From Thauera sp. 28 (GTDB taxonomy: Bacteria; Pseudomonadota; Gammaproteobacteria; Burkholderiales; Rhodocyclaceae), in the NCBI RefSeq assembly GCF_000310145.2, contig NZ_AMXA01000024.1:1-58189 (forward strand): a stretch of DNA of 58,189 nucleotides, given 5' to 3'. Below are positions 26,179 to 35,652 of the stretch, piece by piece. The notes under the pieces are model-generated. The model saw only the letters and a program-made list of their open reading frames with translations, had not been told where the DNA came from and did not search any database. Position 1 is the first letter of the stretch; every line of letters starts with the position of its first letter. The translations under genes and the position numbers were made by a program.

Positions 26179-27312
26179 TCAATTTTCAACAGCCACCGGC
26201 ACATCGTGCCCATGCGCCTTCAGGAACGCATGCCGCTGCGCCACCTTGAGATCTTCGGCGACCATTTCCGCGCACATCTCCTGCACGGTGATCTCCGGTG
26301 TCCACCCGAGCTTTTCCTTGGCCTTGGCGGGATCGCCGAGCAGGGTCTCGACCTCGGCGGGACGGAAGTAGCGTGGATCGACGCGCACGATGACGTCGCC
26401 CACCTTCAGCGCGGGGGCTCTCAGTTCGCTCCCCTCGCCGTCGATGTGCTCGACCACTGCGTGCTCTTCCAGGCCCTTGCCCTCGAAGCGCAGCGTGATC
26501 CCCAGCTCCGCCGCCGACCAGCGGATGAACTCGCGCACCGAATACTGCACACCGGTGGCGATCACGAAGTCTTCAGGCTGGTCCTGCTGCAGCATCATCC
26601 ACTGCATGCGCACGTAGTCCTTGGCATGGCCCCAGTCGCGCAGCGCGTCCATGTTGCCCATGTACAGGCAGTCTTCCAGGCCCTGTGCGATGTTGGCGAG
26701 ACCGCGAGTGATCTTGCGGGTGACGAAGGTTTCGCCGCGGCGCGGGCTTTCGTGGTTGAACAGGATGCCGTTGCAGGCATACATGCCGTAGGCTTCGCGG
26801 TAGTTCACCGTGATCCAGTAGGCGTAGAGCTTGGCCACCGCGTAGGGACTGCGCGGGTAGAAGGGGGTGGTTTCCTTCTGCGGGATCTCCTGCACCAGGC
26901 CGTAGAGCTCGGAGGTGGAGGCCTGGTAGAAGCGCGTCTTCTTGTCCAGGCCGAGCAGGCGGATGGCCTCGAGCAGGCGCAGCGTGCCCATGGCGTCGAC
27001 GTCGGCTGTGTACTCTGGCGACTCGAAGCTCACCGCTACATGCGACTGCGCCCCGAGATTGTAGACCTCGTCGGGTTGCACCTGCTGCAGGATGCGGGTG
27101 AGGTTGGACGAGTCGGTGAGGTCGCCGTAGTGCAGGACCATGCGCGGGTTGGGGGTGTGCGGATCCTGGTAGATGTGGTCGATGCGCTGCGTGTTGAAGC
27201 TCGAGGCGCGGCGCTTGATGCCGTGGACTTCGTAGCCTTTGGCGAGCAGGAACTCGGCGAGGTAGGAGCCGTCCTGGCCCGTGATGCCGGTGATGAGGGC
27301 TGTCTTGGTCAT
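26179..27312 (-). CDS. gmd: GDP-mannose 4,6-dehydratase
   Basis: 377 residues, typical length. Rossmann [71 protein letters not shown] with [11 protein letters not shown] and [17 protein letters not shown]. It converts GDP-D-mannose to GDP-4-keto-6-deoxymannose, the substrate for fcl next to it. Divergent from the GT10 gene; the 142-base gap probably holds both promoters. Confidence 0.97.
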   Translation of the reverse strand: MTKTALITGITGQDGSYLAEFLLAKGYEVHGIKRRASSFNTQRIDHIYQDPHTPNPRMVLHYGDLTDSSNLTRILQQVQPDEVYNLGAQSHVAVSFESPEYTADVDAMGTLRLLEAIRLLGLDKKTRFYQASTSELYGLVQEIPQKETTPFYPRSPYAVAKLYAYWITVNYREAYGMYACNGILFNHESPRRGETFVTRKITRGLANIAQGLEDCLYMGNMDALRDWGHAKDYVRMQWMMLQQDQPEDFVIATGVQYSVREFIRWSAAELGITLRFEGKGLEEHAVVEHIDGEGSELRAPALKVGDVIVRVDPRYFRPAEVETLLGDPAKAKEKLGWTPEITVQEMCAEMVAEDLKVAQRHAFLKAHGHDVPVAVEN

Positions 27313-27454
27313 GGGGAGGGGAGCGTGACGGTTGGCTTGCGCGGAAGCGGGCTGGCGCGTGCGTTACAATCCGGCCCGAGAACGTGTGACAGGCCGCGAT
27401 TATCCCACGCTCCTGTCAACGCCACAAAACCACGGCCTTGGGGCAGCTGTATCG
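27313..27454. promoter_or_regulatory. divergent intergenic region gmd / GT10
   Basis: The only divergent junction within the polysaccharide locus, so promoters for the minus-strand gmd-fcl series and for the plus-strand fucosyltransferase genes are expected here. A TTACAAT at 27364-27370 is a possible -10 for the plus strand; no convincing -35 was found. Confidence 0.3.
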
Positions 27455-28459
27455 ATGAGTGAATCGACCGATCGCGGGGCAGATCTTGTCCTGCGCCTGA
27501 ATATGGACATCGCCCCAGCCAGGATGGACTTGCTGAGTCCGGGAGGCCGCATGCGCTGGGGGCGTTGGAAGCTCGAGCTCAACCCGCCGTCGGGTGGTCG
27601 GGCCGATTTTTCGGTCGTTCTGGCCAACGCAAGGCCCTATGACAAGTTCCGCTGCGCACCGCAGAACACGCTGTTCATTGCGGGCGAGCCGCTTGAAAAG
27701 AAGCTCTACGCGCAGAGCTTCTACAGGCAGTTCGGGCACGTACTCGATACCCACCCGATGTCTCGCCATCCGGGCTTGATTCTGGGGGCGCCCGGGCTCA
27801 ACTGGCATGTTGGGCTCGACTTGCAGACGCGCACTTACCGCTTCGGCTACGACCATCTCAAGGCTTTGCCGCGCCCTGCGAAGGACAACCGTATCTCAGT
27901 TGTATGCTCGAGCGCCAATTTTACGCCCGGGCAACGGCACCGCTTGGCCTTGCTGGATTATCTGAAGCAGCGCCTGGGTGACCGGATTGTTCACTTCGGC
28001 AGGGGATTTCAACCTGTGGATGACAAGATGGACGCGATTCTGCCTTATCGATTCCATCTGGTACTTGAGAATACTCAGGCGCCGAATTACTGGACCGAGA
28101 AGTTGGCCGATGCTTATCTGGGGTGGGCATTTCCTGTGTATCTCGGGACCCCCAATCTGGATGAGTTCTTTGCGCAGGACGCGTTCTGTGCGATCGATGG
28201 TGATGACTTCGAGGCGGCTGCGCTGCGTATCGAGCAGTTGCTTGACTCACCGGAGGCGGCCGATGAAATGGCTGCAGTTGCTCAGGCGCGTACTCGGGTG
28301 CTGGATCAGTACAACCCGTTCGCGTGGGCGGCCCACTGGGCTGAAACGCTCTATCGGCCTGGGCCTGAGTCCGATGTGGTCATCCGCATTCACAAGGCTT
28401 TTCGGCCATTTCCACGTGGCTTGATTTATCGGTTGCGTCAGGCGTTTGGCGAGAACTAG
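27455..28459 (+). CDS. GT10 fucosyltransferase-like protein 1
   Basis: 334 residues from the ATG at 27455. The C-terminal half has the GT10 (alpha-1,3/1,4-fucosyltransferase) signature: FHLVLENTQAPNYWTEKLAD, then AFPVYLGTPNLDEFF, where ENT, the TEK lysine and the PVY-x-G block bind GDP-fucose. The N-terminal half has the acceptor-domain pattern RADFSVVLANARPYDKF. It starts a plus-strand run with GT11 and GT25 genes beside gmd/fcl. Predicted cytoplasmic. An in-frame upstream start (27332) would enter the intergenic region and is disfavoured. Confidence 0.88.
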   Translation: MSESTDRGADLVLRLNMDIAPARMDLLSPGGRMRWGRWKLELNPPSGGRADFSVVLANARPYDKFRCAPQNTLFIAGEPLEKKLYAQSFYRQFGHVLDTHPMSRHPGLILGAPGLNWHVGLDLQTRTYRFGYDHLKALPRPAKDNRISVVCSSANFTPGQRHRLALLDYLKQRLGDRIVHFGRGFQPVDDKMDAILPYRFHLVLENTQAPNYWTEKLADAYLGWAFPVYLGTPNLDEFFAQDAFCAIDGDDFEAAALRIEQLLDSPEAADEMAAVAQARTRVLDQYNPFAWAAHWAETLYRPGPESDVVIRIHKAFRPFPRGLIYRLRQAFGEN

Positions 28460-28515
28460 GCGATGAGGGGGCAAGTGAATTTCACGGTAAGACAACCTGG
28501 GTGGGCTGTGTTTTG

Positions 28516-29388
28516 ATGACGGATCGGGCGCTGATTGCGATCGTCAAGGGGGGGCTGGGTAATCAGCTCTTCATCTACGCTGCAGCCAGGGCTATGGCGC
28601 TGCGGACCGGGCGGCAGTTGTACCTCGATGCGGTGCGCGGATACCTGGCCGACGATTACGGCAGAAGCTTTAGGCTGAATCGCTTTCCGATAGAAGCGGA
28701 GTTAATGCCTGAGCAGTGGCGGGTTGCATCTACGCTGCGGCACCCCCGCGCGAAACTGGTCCGGGCGCTGAACAAGTATCTTCCAGAGGCGTGGCGTTTC
28801 TATGTGGCTGAACGCGGTGATACGCGACCCGGCGCGCTTTGGAATCACGGACGTAACGTAAAACGCGTCACGCTCATGGGGTATTGGCAGGATGAGGCTT
28901 ACTTCCTGGATTACGCCGAACTGCTACGCAGGGAGCTAGGGCCGCCCATGCCTGATGCTCCCGAGGTTAGAGCTCGTGGGGAGCGCTTTGCGGGCACGGA
29001 GTCGGTGTTTCTCCACGTCCGTAGATGCCGCTATTCGCCGCTTCTCGATGCAGGCTACTACCAAAAAGCGGTTGATCTGGCCTGTGCAGAACTGAATAAG
29101 CCCGTCTTTATGATTTTTGGAGACGATATCGAATGGGTCGTAAATAACATCGACTTCCGTGGAGCTGGCTACGAACGGCAGGATTACGACGAAAGTGATG
29201 AACTTGCAGATCTTTGGCTAATGACGCGTTGTCGTCACGCGATCATTGCGAACAGTTCCTTCAGTTGGTGGGCGGCGTGGCTTGGCGGAGCTGCGGGGTC
29301 GGGGCGACATGTCTGGGCACCGGGGCAGTCTGGATTGGCGCTGAAGTGCGCAAAGAGCTGGGAGGCCGTGGATGCACAGCCAGAGTGA
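28516..29388 (+). CDS. GT11 alpha-1,2-fucosyltransferase-like protein
   Basis: 290 residues. Entry motif IVKGGLGNQLFIYAAARAMA, VTLMGYWQDEAYF, the HVRRCRY form of the HxRRxD(Y) motif (the Asp position is Cys-Arg here) and ANSSFSWWAAWLGG, all landmarks of GT11. The start at 28516 (MTDRALIAIVKGG) is five codons inside the open frame and fits the family. With two GT10 enzymes it could build difucosylated structures. It is separated from the GT10 gene by 56 bases. Confidence 0.9.
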   Translation: MTDRALIAIVKGGLGNQLFIYAAARAMALRTGRQLYLDAVRGYLADDYGRSFRLNRFPIEAELMPEQWRVASTLRHPRAKLVRALNKYLPEAWRFYVAERGDTRPGALWNHGRNVKRVTLMGYWQDEAYFLDYAELLRRELGPPMPDAPEVRARGERFAGTESVFLHVRRCRYSPLLDAGYYQKAVDLACAELNKPVFMIFGDDIEWVVNNIDFRGAGYERQDYDESDELADLWLMTRCRHAIIANSSFSWWAAWLGGAAGSGRHVWAPGQSGLALKCAKSWEAVDAQPE

Positions 29389-29423
29389 CATTGCACGAGC
29401 CGCCGAGGTTCAGAGAAGAAAAG

Positions 29424-30227
29424 ATGAATAGCCGAGAATTTGATGTTTTCGTTGTGAATATGGCTCGGAGTCGCGACAGGCTCGAGCGCATGTCGGCTTT
29501 GCTTGAGGACACAGGGCTGAGCTTTGAGCGATTTGAGGCGGTGGATGGTTCTGTAGAAGATGTTTCGAAGTGCTATGACAGCGCGAAACAGCTGAGTTCA
29601 GGTTACCGCGACTTGTCACGGGCTGAGCTTGGCTGCTACCTGAGTCATGTCAGGTTGTGGGAGAAGGCAGCGGAGCGTTCATCTGGATTTGTCGTTGTTC
29701 TTGAAGATGATATAGATATCGAGGGGGGGATTGCTCAGTTGCTTGAAGGAGTTGCCGGTCTTCAATGCTCTTGGGATCTGATCAGGTTGGCAGGCCTGGG
29801 TGAGGTGCCTTACGTAAGGCTGGGCCATCTCGATCAAAACCATGAGCTGGTTGCATTGATGAGAGGCTCTACAGGGACCCAGGGGTACTGCATTTCTCCT
29901 GATGGAGCTCGTAAGCTGCTGGCGAAGGCGCTGCCCATAACGATGCCCGTCGATGTCTATATCGACTACGACTGGATATCCGGCATTCAGACTTTGGCGA
30001 TCATGCCCTACCCCGTTCAGGAGAACAGAGAGATCTCATCAACGATAAGCGGGCAGCGAGTTGCATCAAGCTCGTCTCATCAGCAAGCTGGTATTTCCAT
30101 GGGGATGAAGTACAAGATGATGCGTTGGTTAAGGAAGCGGCGTATTGCGATCTTAAAAACGGCCCGTTATCCCATCCTTTTCATCTGGGCGTTAGTCTTG
30201 CGAGGGCGAGTTGGTCTGAAGTTTTAG
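29424..30227 (+). CDS. GT25 family glycosyltransferase 1
   Basis: 267 residues from MNSREFDVFVVNMARSRDRL, the standard GT25 opening. ELGCYLSHVRLWEKA and FVVVLEDDIDIEGG (DDD-type metal site) follow, then GTQGYCISPDGARKLL. Family members such as LgtB, LgtE and Lex-type enzymes add beta-1,4-galactose to LPS oligosaccharides. The basic, hydrophobic C-terminus may touch the membrane. An AAAAG purine-rich site precedes the ATG at 29424. Ends four bases from the convergent GT10 gene. Confidence 0.88.
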   Translation: MNSREFDVFVVNMARSRDRLERMSALLEDTGLSFERFEAVDGSVEDVSKCYDSAKQLSSGYRDLSRAELGCYLSHVRLWEKAAERSSGFVVVLEDDIDIEGGIAQLLEGVAGLQCSWDLIRLAGLGEVPYVRLGHLDQNHELVALMRGSTGTQGYCISPDGARKLLAKALPITMPVDVYIDYDWISGIQTLAIMPYPVQENREISSTISGQRVASSSSHQQAGISMGMKYKMMRWLRKRRIAILKTARYPILFIWALVLRGRVGLKF

Positions 30228-30231
30228 TGGT

Positions 30232-31284
30232 CTAGTTTTTTAGGCGATTAATCTGCTTTTCGATCAAGTACCGCAAGGCATTTATTGGATTCTTGTTGAC
30301 TCGTCGTCGGCTCTTGATCGTTGCGGAGCGTGAGACGAGGCTTGATCTCGAAGGTGTATGGTGCTCATTCACGAGTCTCGCAATGGTTGCGATAGTGCCA
30401 TATTTTTTGAGAACGAGATTTCTGCTCTCAAGAATGGCAGGTAGCCTTTTCTCGTACCAATTTTCGCGGATCGCCTGCTCCAGGAGCTTGGCTGTGCCCT
30501 CGGGGTCGGTTATATCGATAAGGACAAAGCTCTCCGAAGGGAAGTAGTCGTGAAGGTTCGTGCAGCCGTAGTAGAACGGCAGACAGGCGCCAAGAAATGC
30601 ATCCGCGAGTTTTTCGGTCCAGTGATGGGGGCCAGAAAAATTCTCGATAGCGAGGTGATAACGGTAGTCGTCAAGTGCATCTGCTTTGTCAATGAGCGGC
30701 CTTACGCCGTGGCCGTAAATGTCGATTGAGGGCAGTTTCGCCTTGAGTGCCTGGGTGAAGTCGTAGCGCGCTCGGTGCAGGGTGTTGCCTTGTCGCTTGG
30801 ACGAGCAGACGGTCGAGACATCCAAGGTTTTCTCGGTCGGAACGTGACTGACGAGTGTGTCGTAATCGCAGCGGGGGGGCGTGTCTGCATAGAACCAGAT
30901 CAGCGCGGGTTGCTCGAATATCTGACCGGGGTGATGGCCCAAGGCCCAGCTTTCCTGTGACGACAGAATCCACTGATATTGTTTGAGATAAGCTCTGCCG
31001 TAGATCTTGATTGAAGAGGGCTCTGTTGTGATCAGCAGTGTGTTGCGCGGGTCGCAGGCGAGACGCTCTTCCCATAAGGGGTGCCGCTCGCCTGCGATTG
31101 AGGGCAGGTCATCATATACAACCAGCCAATCGTATTCCTGACAGTGGCGGTCAAATATGAACGTGCAGTTTCCCCAGTGCTGAAGATTGCCAGGGAACAT
31201 TTTTAGCCAGCCTTCACCGTCGTGGCCGGGTTTGTACTTACTGAGGAACTTGATGCGGATTTCCGCGCAGGATGTTAGCGCCAT
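30232..31284 (-). CDS. GT10 fucosyltransferase-like protein 2
   Basis: 350 residues. YHLAIENFSGPHHWTEKLAD and LPFYYGCTNLHDYFP are the GT10 donor-site blocks; N-terminal EYDWLVVYDDLPS and LLITTEPSSIKIYG form the acceptor domain. Basic C-terminus (KSRRRVNKNPINAL), like the membrane-associating tail of Helicobacter FucT. The ATG at 31284 is preferred to a TTG three codons upstream. Diverged from the first GT10 copy, so not a recent duplication. Confidence 0.87.
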   Translation of the reverse strand: MALTSCAEIRIKFLSKYKPGHDGEGWLKMFPGNLQHWGNCTFIFDRHCQEYDWLVVYDDLPSIAGERHPLWEERLACDPRNTLLITTEPSSIKIYGRAYLKQYQWILSSQESWALGHHPGQIFEQPALIWFYADTPPRCDYDTLVSHVPTEKTLDVSTVCSSKRQGNTLHRARYDFTQALKAKLPSIDIYGHGVRPLIDKADALDDYRYHLAIENFSGPHHWTEKLADAFLGACLPFYYGCTNLHDYFPSESFVLIDITDPEGTAKLLEQAIRENWYEKRLPAILESRNLVLKKYGTIATIARLVNEHHTPSRSSLVSRSATIKSRRRVNKNPINALRYLIEKQINRLKN

Positions 31285-31314
31285 CTTTGGCAATCTGTGC
31301 TCGCTTGCAGGTTA

Positions 31315-32139
31315 TCAAAAGCCGCGATGTCGTTTGACCCATCCGCGGCCTGCATCGTAAATGCCCTCCAGTGTGAACAGACTGCGTCGCAGCGCGCGTC
31401 CGATGGCATAGGATAGCGCGGTGGATCCCGGTTGCGGCAGGGCAGTCACATGGAGATTCTCGTAACTACGCCCCGTTATGTCGGAGATGCCGTCCCTCTG
31501 GGTGACGATTGACGTGCTGATGGCTAGTACAGTCAGCGTCTTGGACAGGGTGCGTGCATACCAGCGGTCAATCGCGCGGTTGCGGGTCAGCCATTTCCAG
31601 ATGGTGCGCTCAGTGGGAAGTTTGGCCAGTAGGGTGGAGTAGGCGCTTTCGTTGACGACATAGGCATGTGCTGCATTACACCCATAAATTTCGCATAGCT
31701 GATAGTGCTTTGGGAGTTGTAAGCGCTTCATGAATGGTCCGATGGGGTCTGCGTAGCCGAGATAGCAGATGTCCCATTGGAGCGTATTCAGGGCTTGTTC
31801 AATTGAGGTGAGTAGGTCGTCGAAGTCAGGTTCAAGCTGGATGTCGTCTTCGAGGACAAGTACTCTTTTCCAGCCGTTTCTCGATGCATGCTCGATTGCT
31901 GAGCGGTGCGAAAGCGCGCAGCCGGCGCGGCCTGCCCAAGTCTTGTCGCGCTTGCGACCATGGAAGAAGGGTTTCTCTCCAAAGCCAGGAAGAGCGACGC
32001 CCTTCACTGCGGACAAGCGTGTGGGTACCAGAGGGCGTAGTTGATCTGCGGCCTGATCCAGGAAGCTCTGCCACCGATCGGTGCGCTCGTCGAGGTTGAT
32101 GACCAAGACGCCGTCGGCAAGGCGCGATGCAGCGCTCAT
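31315..32139 (-). CDS. GT25 family glycosyltransferase 2
   Basis: 274 residues. GVLVINLDERTDRWQSFLDQ at the N-terminus, RAGCALSHRSAIEHA, VLVLEDDIQLEPDF and, later, CNAAHAYVVNESAYSTLLA match GT25. Its start overlaps the end of the upstream transferase gene by 4 bases. Likely a galactosyl- or glucosyltransferase acting on the same glycan as the fucosyltransferases; donor not determinable. Confidence 0.87.
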   Translation of the reverse strand: MSAASRLADGVLVINLDERTDRWQSFLDQAADQLRPLVPTRLSAVKGVALPGFGEKPFFHGRKRDKTWAGRAGCALSHRSAIEHASRNGWKRVLVLEDDIQLEPDFDDLLTSIEQALNTLQWDICYLGYADPIGPFMKRLQLPKHYQLCEIYGCNAAHAYVVNESAYSTLLAKLPTERTIWKWLTRNRAIDRWYARTLSKTLTVLAISTSIVTQRDGISDITGRSYENLHVTALPQPGSTALSYAIGRALRRSLFTLEGIYDAGRGWVKRHRGF

Positions 32140-32906
32140 CCCTGTTCACTCCAGTACTTTGACAGCCATGGGGCAGGGCGGATGTAATGGTGCGGCTTTC
32201 CGTCCGAGTAGCCAGTGATCGCCTCTGCTGGGTCAGGTCGCCCATGAAAGACCAGAATCCGGCAGTCTGGCGCAACTTTTGGAGTGACGAACAGATTCAG
32301 TGGGAAGATGGGGCGGCAGTTCCACTTGTAGCTCTGCACCCATTCCTCGGGCCACCAGTTCACCTCCTTCATTGCGTGGGTGAGGAAGGCTTGTTCAGTG
32401 TTGAACATACGACGGTCTTCTGCCTGCGCCATTTCGCGCAGAAATGTCTCATACACCTCGTTCGATTTCCCCGCATCGAAGCGGAAAACCGACGAGTTGC
32501 CCACCGCAGGGCGACGGCCGAGCAGCTCTTTGCGGCGGCTCACCCAGTTATGGATGATGCAGTACTCGCCCGGCTTGTAGTCGAAGAAACAATCGAGCTT
32601 GCCCATGATGATTAGGTCAACATCCATGAACAGGGTTGGGCCCTGCAGGTTGCCAAAGCCGTCTTGAAGCACCAGAAGCTTGACGAGGATGTCAGGCCAG
32701 CCGCGCTTGACGCCCGGGTTTTCTGGAAACGGGATAATGCGGATAGCGGGGTCGAGGCCTGTACGGTCGTCGGTGCAGCAGTGGAAAAGAAAGGGGCGGT
32801 CCAGGTTTCTCGAAACTGAACGGTAGAGGGTATTGACGTAGTGCGCGCCGTAGCGTGTGCCCCATTTGAGGCAGAGGATGTTCACCGGGTCTGGGCGAGT
32901 GGTCAC
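32136..32906 (-). CDS. GT-A type glycosyltransferase with DxD motif
   Basis: 256 residues. NILCLKWGTRYGAHYVNTLY opens a GT-A fold; PTLFMDVDLIIMGKLD holds the DVD metal-binding triad; AVGNSSVFRFDAG and MFNTEQAFLTHAM follow. It has GT8-like character, but the exact family was not resolved. Translationally coupled to the GT25 gene after it. Confidence 0.75.
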   Translation of the reverse strand: MTTRPDPVNILCLKWGTRYGAHYVNTLYRSVSRNLDRPFLFHCCTDDRTGLDPAIRIIPFPENPGVKRGWPDILVKLLVLQDGFGNLQGPTLFMDVDLIIMGKLDCFFDYKPGEYCIIHNWVSRRKELLGRRPAVGNSSVFRFDAGKSNEVYETFLREMAQAEDRRMFNTEQAFLTHAMKEVNWWPEEWVQSYKWNCRPIFPLNLFVTPKVAPDCRILVFHGRPDPAEAITGYSDGKPHHYIRPAPWLSKYWSEQG

Positions 32907-32947
32907 GAGCAGTCGCTTCCTTTGTTGTCTCTGGGCTGTCTTGAATA

Positions 32948-34072
32948 TCAGGTCAGGCTTGAGTATAGCGACAGGGTCGCCGATTGCATTTCGTCCAGCA
33001 GGTAACGGAAACTGGGGCTAACCGTGGTGTTCAGTCCGGTAAGTGCGTGTTTGATGCTGCGGGCAGCGCCCTCCAGATCCCCCTTCGCCACAGCCCCCTG
33101 CGGAAACAGCGCCGCCAGAATTTCCGCCACCCCCCCATGCGCATACCCCACCACCGGCCGCCCCATCGCCAGCGGCTCCAGCACCGTGCGCCCGAACGAC
33201 TCCGGTGTGCTCGACAGGCTTAGCACGCAGTCCGAGATCGCATAGATTTCGCGGACGTCGCTTCGATGCCCGGTAAACACGATGCGCTCACCCAGCCCTT
33301 CGGCCTGCACGCGCTCGCGGATTTCCTTCGCGTAGCCGGGCCGCTTCGGGTCATCGCGGCCGACGATCAGCCCGATTACGTCCAGTCCGTCCGCGACCAG
33401 CTTGCCGATGAGGGTGATGAAGTCGTGATGTCCCTTCAGCCGCGTGAGCCGCCCCGGCAGCGTCAGCACCTTGCGCTGGCCGATCTGGGGGAACTCGGCG
33501 TGGAAGCGCGCCAGCCACTCTGAAGATGGCTGGTAGTCGCATGGAAACTCCGCCGGGTCGATGCCGCGCGGGATTACCGTGATGCGGTCATCGGTGAGAT
33601 GCGGCCAGTGCGCCGGCGGGTAATGCGTGCGGATGTAGTCGCGCACCGTGTCGCTGACCGCGATCACGCGCTCGCCAGCGCACATGATGGCGCTGTAGCG
33701 GCTCACCGAGTGCATGCCGTGCACCGTGGTGACGAAGTGCGGGCGCGTGTCCGCCGGCATTCCACGCCAGGCGAGCCAGGCCACCCAGGCGGGCAGGCGC
33801 GAGCGCGCATGGACGATGTCGAAGCGCTCGGCCTCGAAAAGCCTGCGCAGCGCGCGGTACTGCAGGAAGGTGGTCGGCGACTTGCGCCCGAGGTCGAGCG
33901 TGATGTGACGCGAGCCCTCGCGCTGCAGCTGCTCGACCAGCCGCCCGCCCTTGGACAGCACCACTGATTCATGCCCGGCCGCGACCAGCGCGCGCGCGAT
34001 CTCCAGCGTGCCGCGCTCGACGCCGCCGCTGTCGAGCGCGGGGAGCAGTTGCAGGACCTTGAGGGGTTTCAT
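32948..34072 (-). CDS. GT4 family glycosyltransferase
   Basis: 374 residues from MKPLKVLQLLPALDSGGVER, the typical GT4 GGVE entry. HFVTTVHGMHSV and VIAVSDTVRDYI are in the acceptor domain; LPGRLTRLKGHHDFI and STPESFGRTVLEPLAMGRPV (E-x7-E) in the donor domain. An in-frame start at 34123 adds sequence overlapping the Uma2 gene and is rejected. GC-rich with native codon use, unlike the O-antigen block, so possibly a core or ancestral enzyme. Confidence 0.9.
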   Translation of the reverse strand: MKPLKVLQLLPALDSGGVERGTLEIARALVAAGHESVVLSKGGRLVEQLQREGSRHITLDLGRKSPTTFLQYRALRRLFEAERFDIVHARSRLPAWVAWLAWRGMPADTRPHFVTTVHGMHSVSRYSAIMCAGERVIAVSDTVRDYIRTHYPPAHWPHLTDDRITVIPRGIDPAEFPCDYQPSSEWLARFHAEFPQIGQRKVLTLPGRLTRLKGHHDFITLIGKLVADGLDVIGLIVGRDDPKRPGYAKEIRERVQAEGLGERIVFTGHRSDVREIYAISDCVLSLSSTPESFGRTVLEPLAMGRPVVGYAHGGVAEILAALFPQGAVAKGDLEGAARSIKHALTGLNTTVSPSFRYLLDEMQSATLSLYSSLT

Positions 34073-34080
34073 CGCTCGGT

Positions 34081-34674
34081 TCAGTACTCCGGCTTTGGCA
34101 GACGCGCCACGAGCGCATCCCACGCGATCGACACGCCCGGCAGCACGCCGATCGGGGTCTCATCTTTCAGTTCGTAGATCTCCGGGCGGCCGTACTGGCC
34201 GTTTTCGAGCACATAGACGGTGAGCGTGCGGTCGCCCGGATGCACCAGCCAGTATTCACGCACGCCGGCGCGTTCGTAGGTGCGGCGTTTGGCGATCTGG
34301 TCGTGGGCGGCGGTGCTGGGGGAAAGTACCTCAAGCAGCCAGTCGGGCGCGCCGCGCACGCCGCGGCGGTCGATCTTCGCTTGGTCGCACACCACCAGGA
34401 CGTCGGGCTGGACCACGGTGTCGATGGCAGCGTCGGTTTCGTCCGCGCGCGGCAGGCGGACGTCGACCGGGGCGATGTAGGGGCGGCAGGGCTGGCCGTC
34501 GAGCTGGTTGGCCAGCTGGCGAAACACCTCGCCCGCGACTTCCTGATGCTCGATGAGCGGCGCGGGCGCCATCAGGAAAGCTTCGCCGTCGATGAGCTCG
34601 TAGCGCGCGTCGTCCGGCCACGTGAGGTAGTCGGCGTAGGTGTGGTGCTTTTCCTCTTTCAGTGCGAGACCCAT
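34081..34674 (-). CDS. Uma2 family (DUF820) putative restriction-like endonuclease
   Basis: 197 residues. HTYADYLTWPDDARYELIDG and EAFLMAPAPLIEHQEVAGEV at the N-terminus, VQPDVLVVCD, GAPDWLLEVLSPSTAAHD and EYWLVHP: the DUF820/Uma2 pattern with a PD-(D/E)XK-like core (PD, then E-x-L). Function in cells is unknown, and many paralogues are common in some lineages. Adjacent to GT4 on one side and ELM1 on the other, both minus strand. Confidence 0.85.
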   Translation of the reverse strand: MGLALKEEKHHTYADYLTWPDDARYELIDGEAFLMAPAPLIEHQEVAGEVFRQLANQLDGQPCRPYIAPVDVRLPRADETDAAIDTVVQPDVLVVCDQAKIDRRGVRGAPDWLLEVLSPSTAAHDQIAKRRTYERAGVREYWLVHPGDRTLTVYVLENGQYGRPEIYELKDETPIGVLPGVSIAWDALVARLPKPEY

Positions 34675-34731
34675 GGCGGTGCCCCTGGCGGGTTGCGGCG
34701 ATGTCCGTATTCTAGGCGATCGCGCCGCGCG

Positions 34732-35652
34732 CTATTGCGGCCATCGAGACAGGACCGCGTCCGCGACGCGGTCGGCCTCGCGCAGAGGCGTTGGTGGCGT
34801 GTGCAGCCGGCCCTCACGCTGCCAGCCCGCGAAAGGCGTAACGAAACCCTCCTGCTGCAGCTGCGCCACCCCGGCCGTGATACGCGTCTCGCCCAGCCGC
34901 GGCACCGCGAGCAGGCCGGTGGCGGCGCCGGCGGTGAGGCTCTCGTACACCATGGATACGCTGTCTTCCGTCACCCAGGCCTGGGCACTGCGTGCCACCT
35001 GCGCCATCGCCCAGCCGGGCGGGGTGTCGGCCACCGGCCGCACGTCGACTCCGCGTTCGCGCAGGGTGAGCAGGGCGGCTTCCGTTTCGGCCGGCGTGCG
35101 CCGCGAGGTGGTCAGCGTCCACCGCATGCCGGGCGTGGCGGCGAGGATGGCGTCGATCTGGGCGAGCAGGCCGTGGGTGTCCCAGCCGTGGTGTTTCGAT
35201 GGACCGCCGATCAGGAACAGCCCCGTGTCGGCCTCGCGTTCGGCGCTGGGACGGGCGGTGTTGAGCACGCCGCGGGTGGCGAGGACATTGGTGCGGGCGG
35301 GCGGCTCGTCGTGCTGCGGGATCACGCACAGATCGAACCAGCCCAGCGGCAGGCTGGGCCGCATCAGCGCGACCAGCTTGCCGCCGCGTGCGCGCCGGGC
35401 GGCGAGGCCGGCGAGGTGGGTGCGGTGGCCGGCGACGAGGATCAGGTCCGGGGCGGGCAGGTCTGCGCCGGCTGGGAAGCGGCCCCCGAGCCATTGCCAC
35501 AGCGACCTGCGCCCGGCTGGCGCGTCGATCCAGTGCGTATCGACCGCCGTGCGCGCTGCCAGCGCTTGCGCCAGCCCCTGCAACTGGCTGCGGTGGCCGG
35601 GCTTGTTGTCGGTGATGAGCCAGAGGGTGAGCATGAGTGTCGTGCTACTCAT
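34732..35652 (-). CDS. ELM1-like (DUF1022) protein
   Basis: 306 residues. LWLITDNKPGHRSQLQGLAQ, LILVAGHRTHL, GGPSKHHGWD and VTEDSVSMVYESLTAGA are hallmarks of the mitochondrial-fission ELM1 family, whose bacterial members look like GT-B nucleotide-sugar enzymes and lie in envelope loci. No bacterial function is established. The start at 35652 overlaps the stop of the ATPase gene (ATGA); an internal ATG at 35634 is an alternative. Confidence 0.82.
   Translation of the reverse strand: MSSTTLMLTLWLITDNKPGHRSQLQGLAQALAARTAVDTHWIDAPAGRRSLWQWLGGRFPAGADLPAPDLILVAGHRTHLAGLAARRARGGKLVALMRPSLPLGWFDLCVIPQHDEPPARTNVLATRGVLNTARPSAEREADTGLFLIGGPSKHHGWDTHGLLAQIDAILAATPGMRWTLTTSRRTPAETEAALLTLRERGVDVRPVADTPPGWAMAQVARSAQAWVTEDSVSMVYESLTAGAATGLLAVPRLGETRITAGVAQLQQEGFVTPFAGWQREGRLHTPPTPLREADRVADAVLSRWPQ

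Noticed and set aside
26098-27462. 454-codon plus-strand open frame over gmd
   Set aside because: Antisense to gmd, which is complete and conserved.
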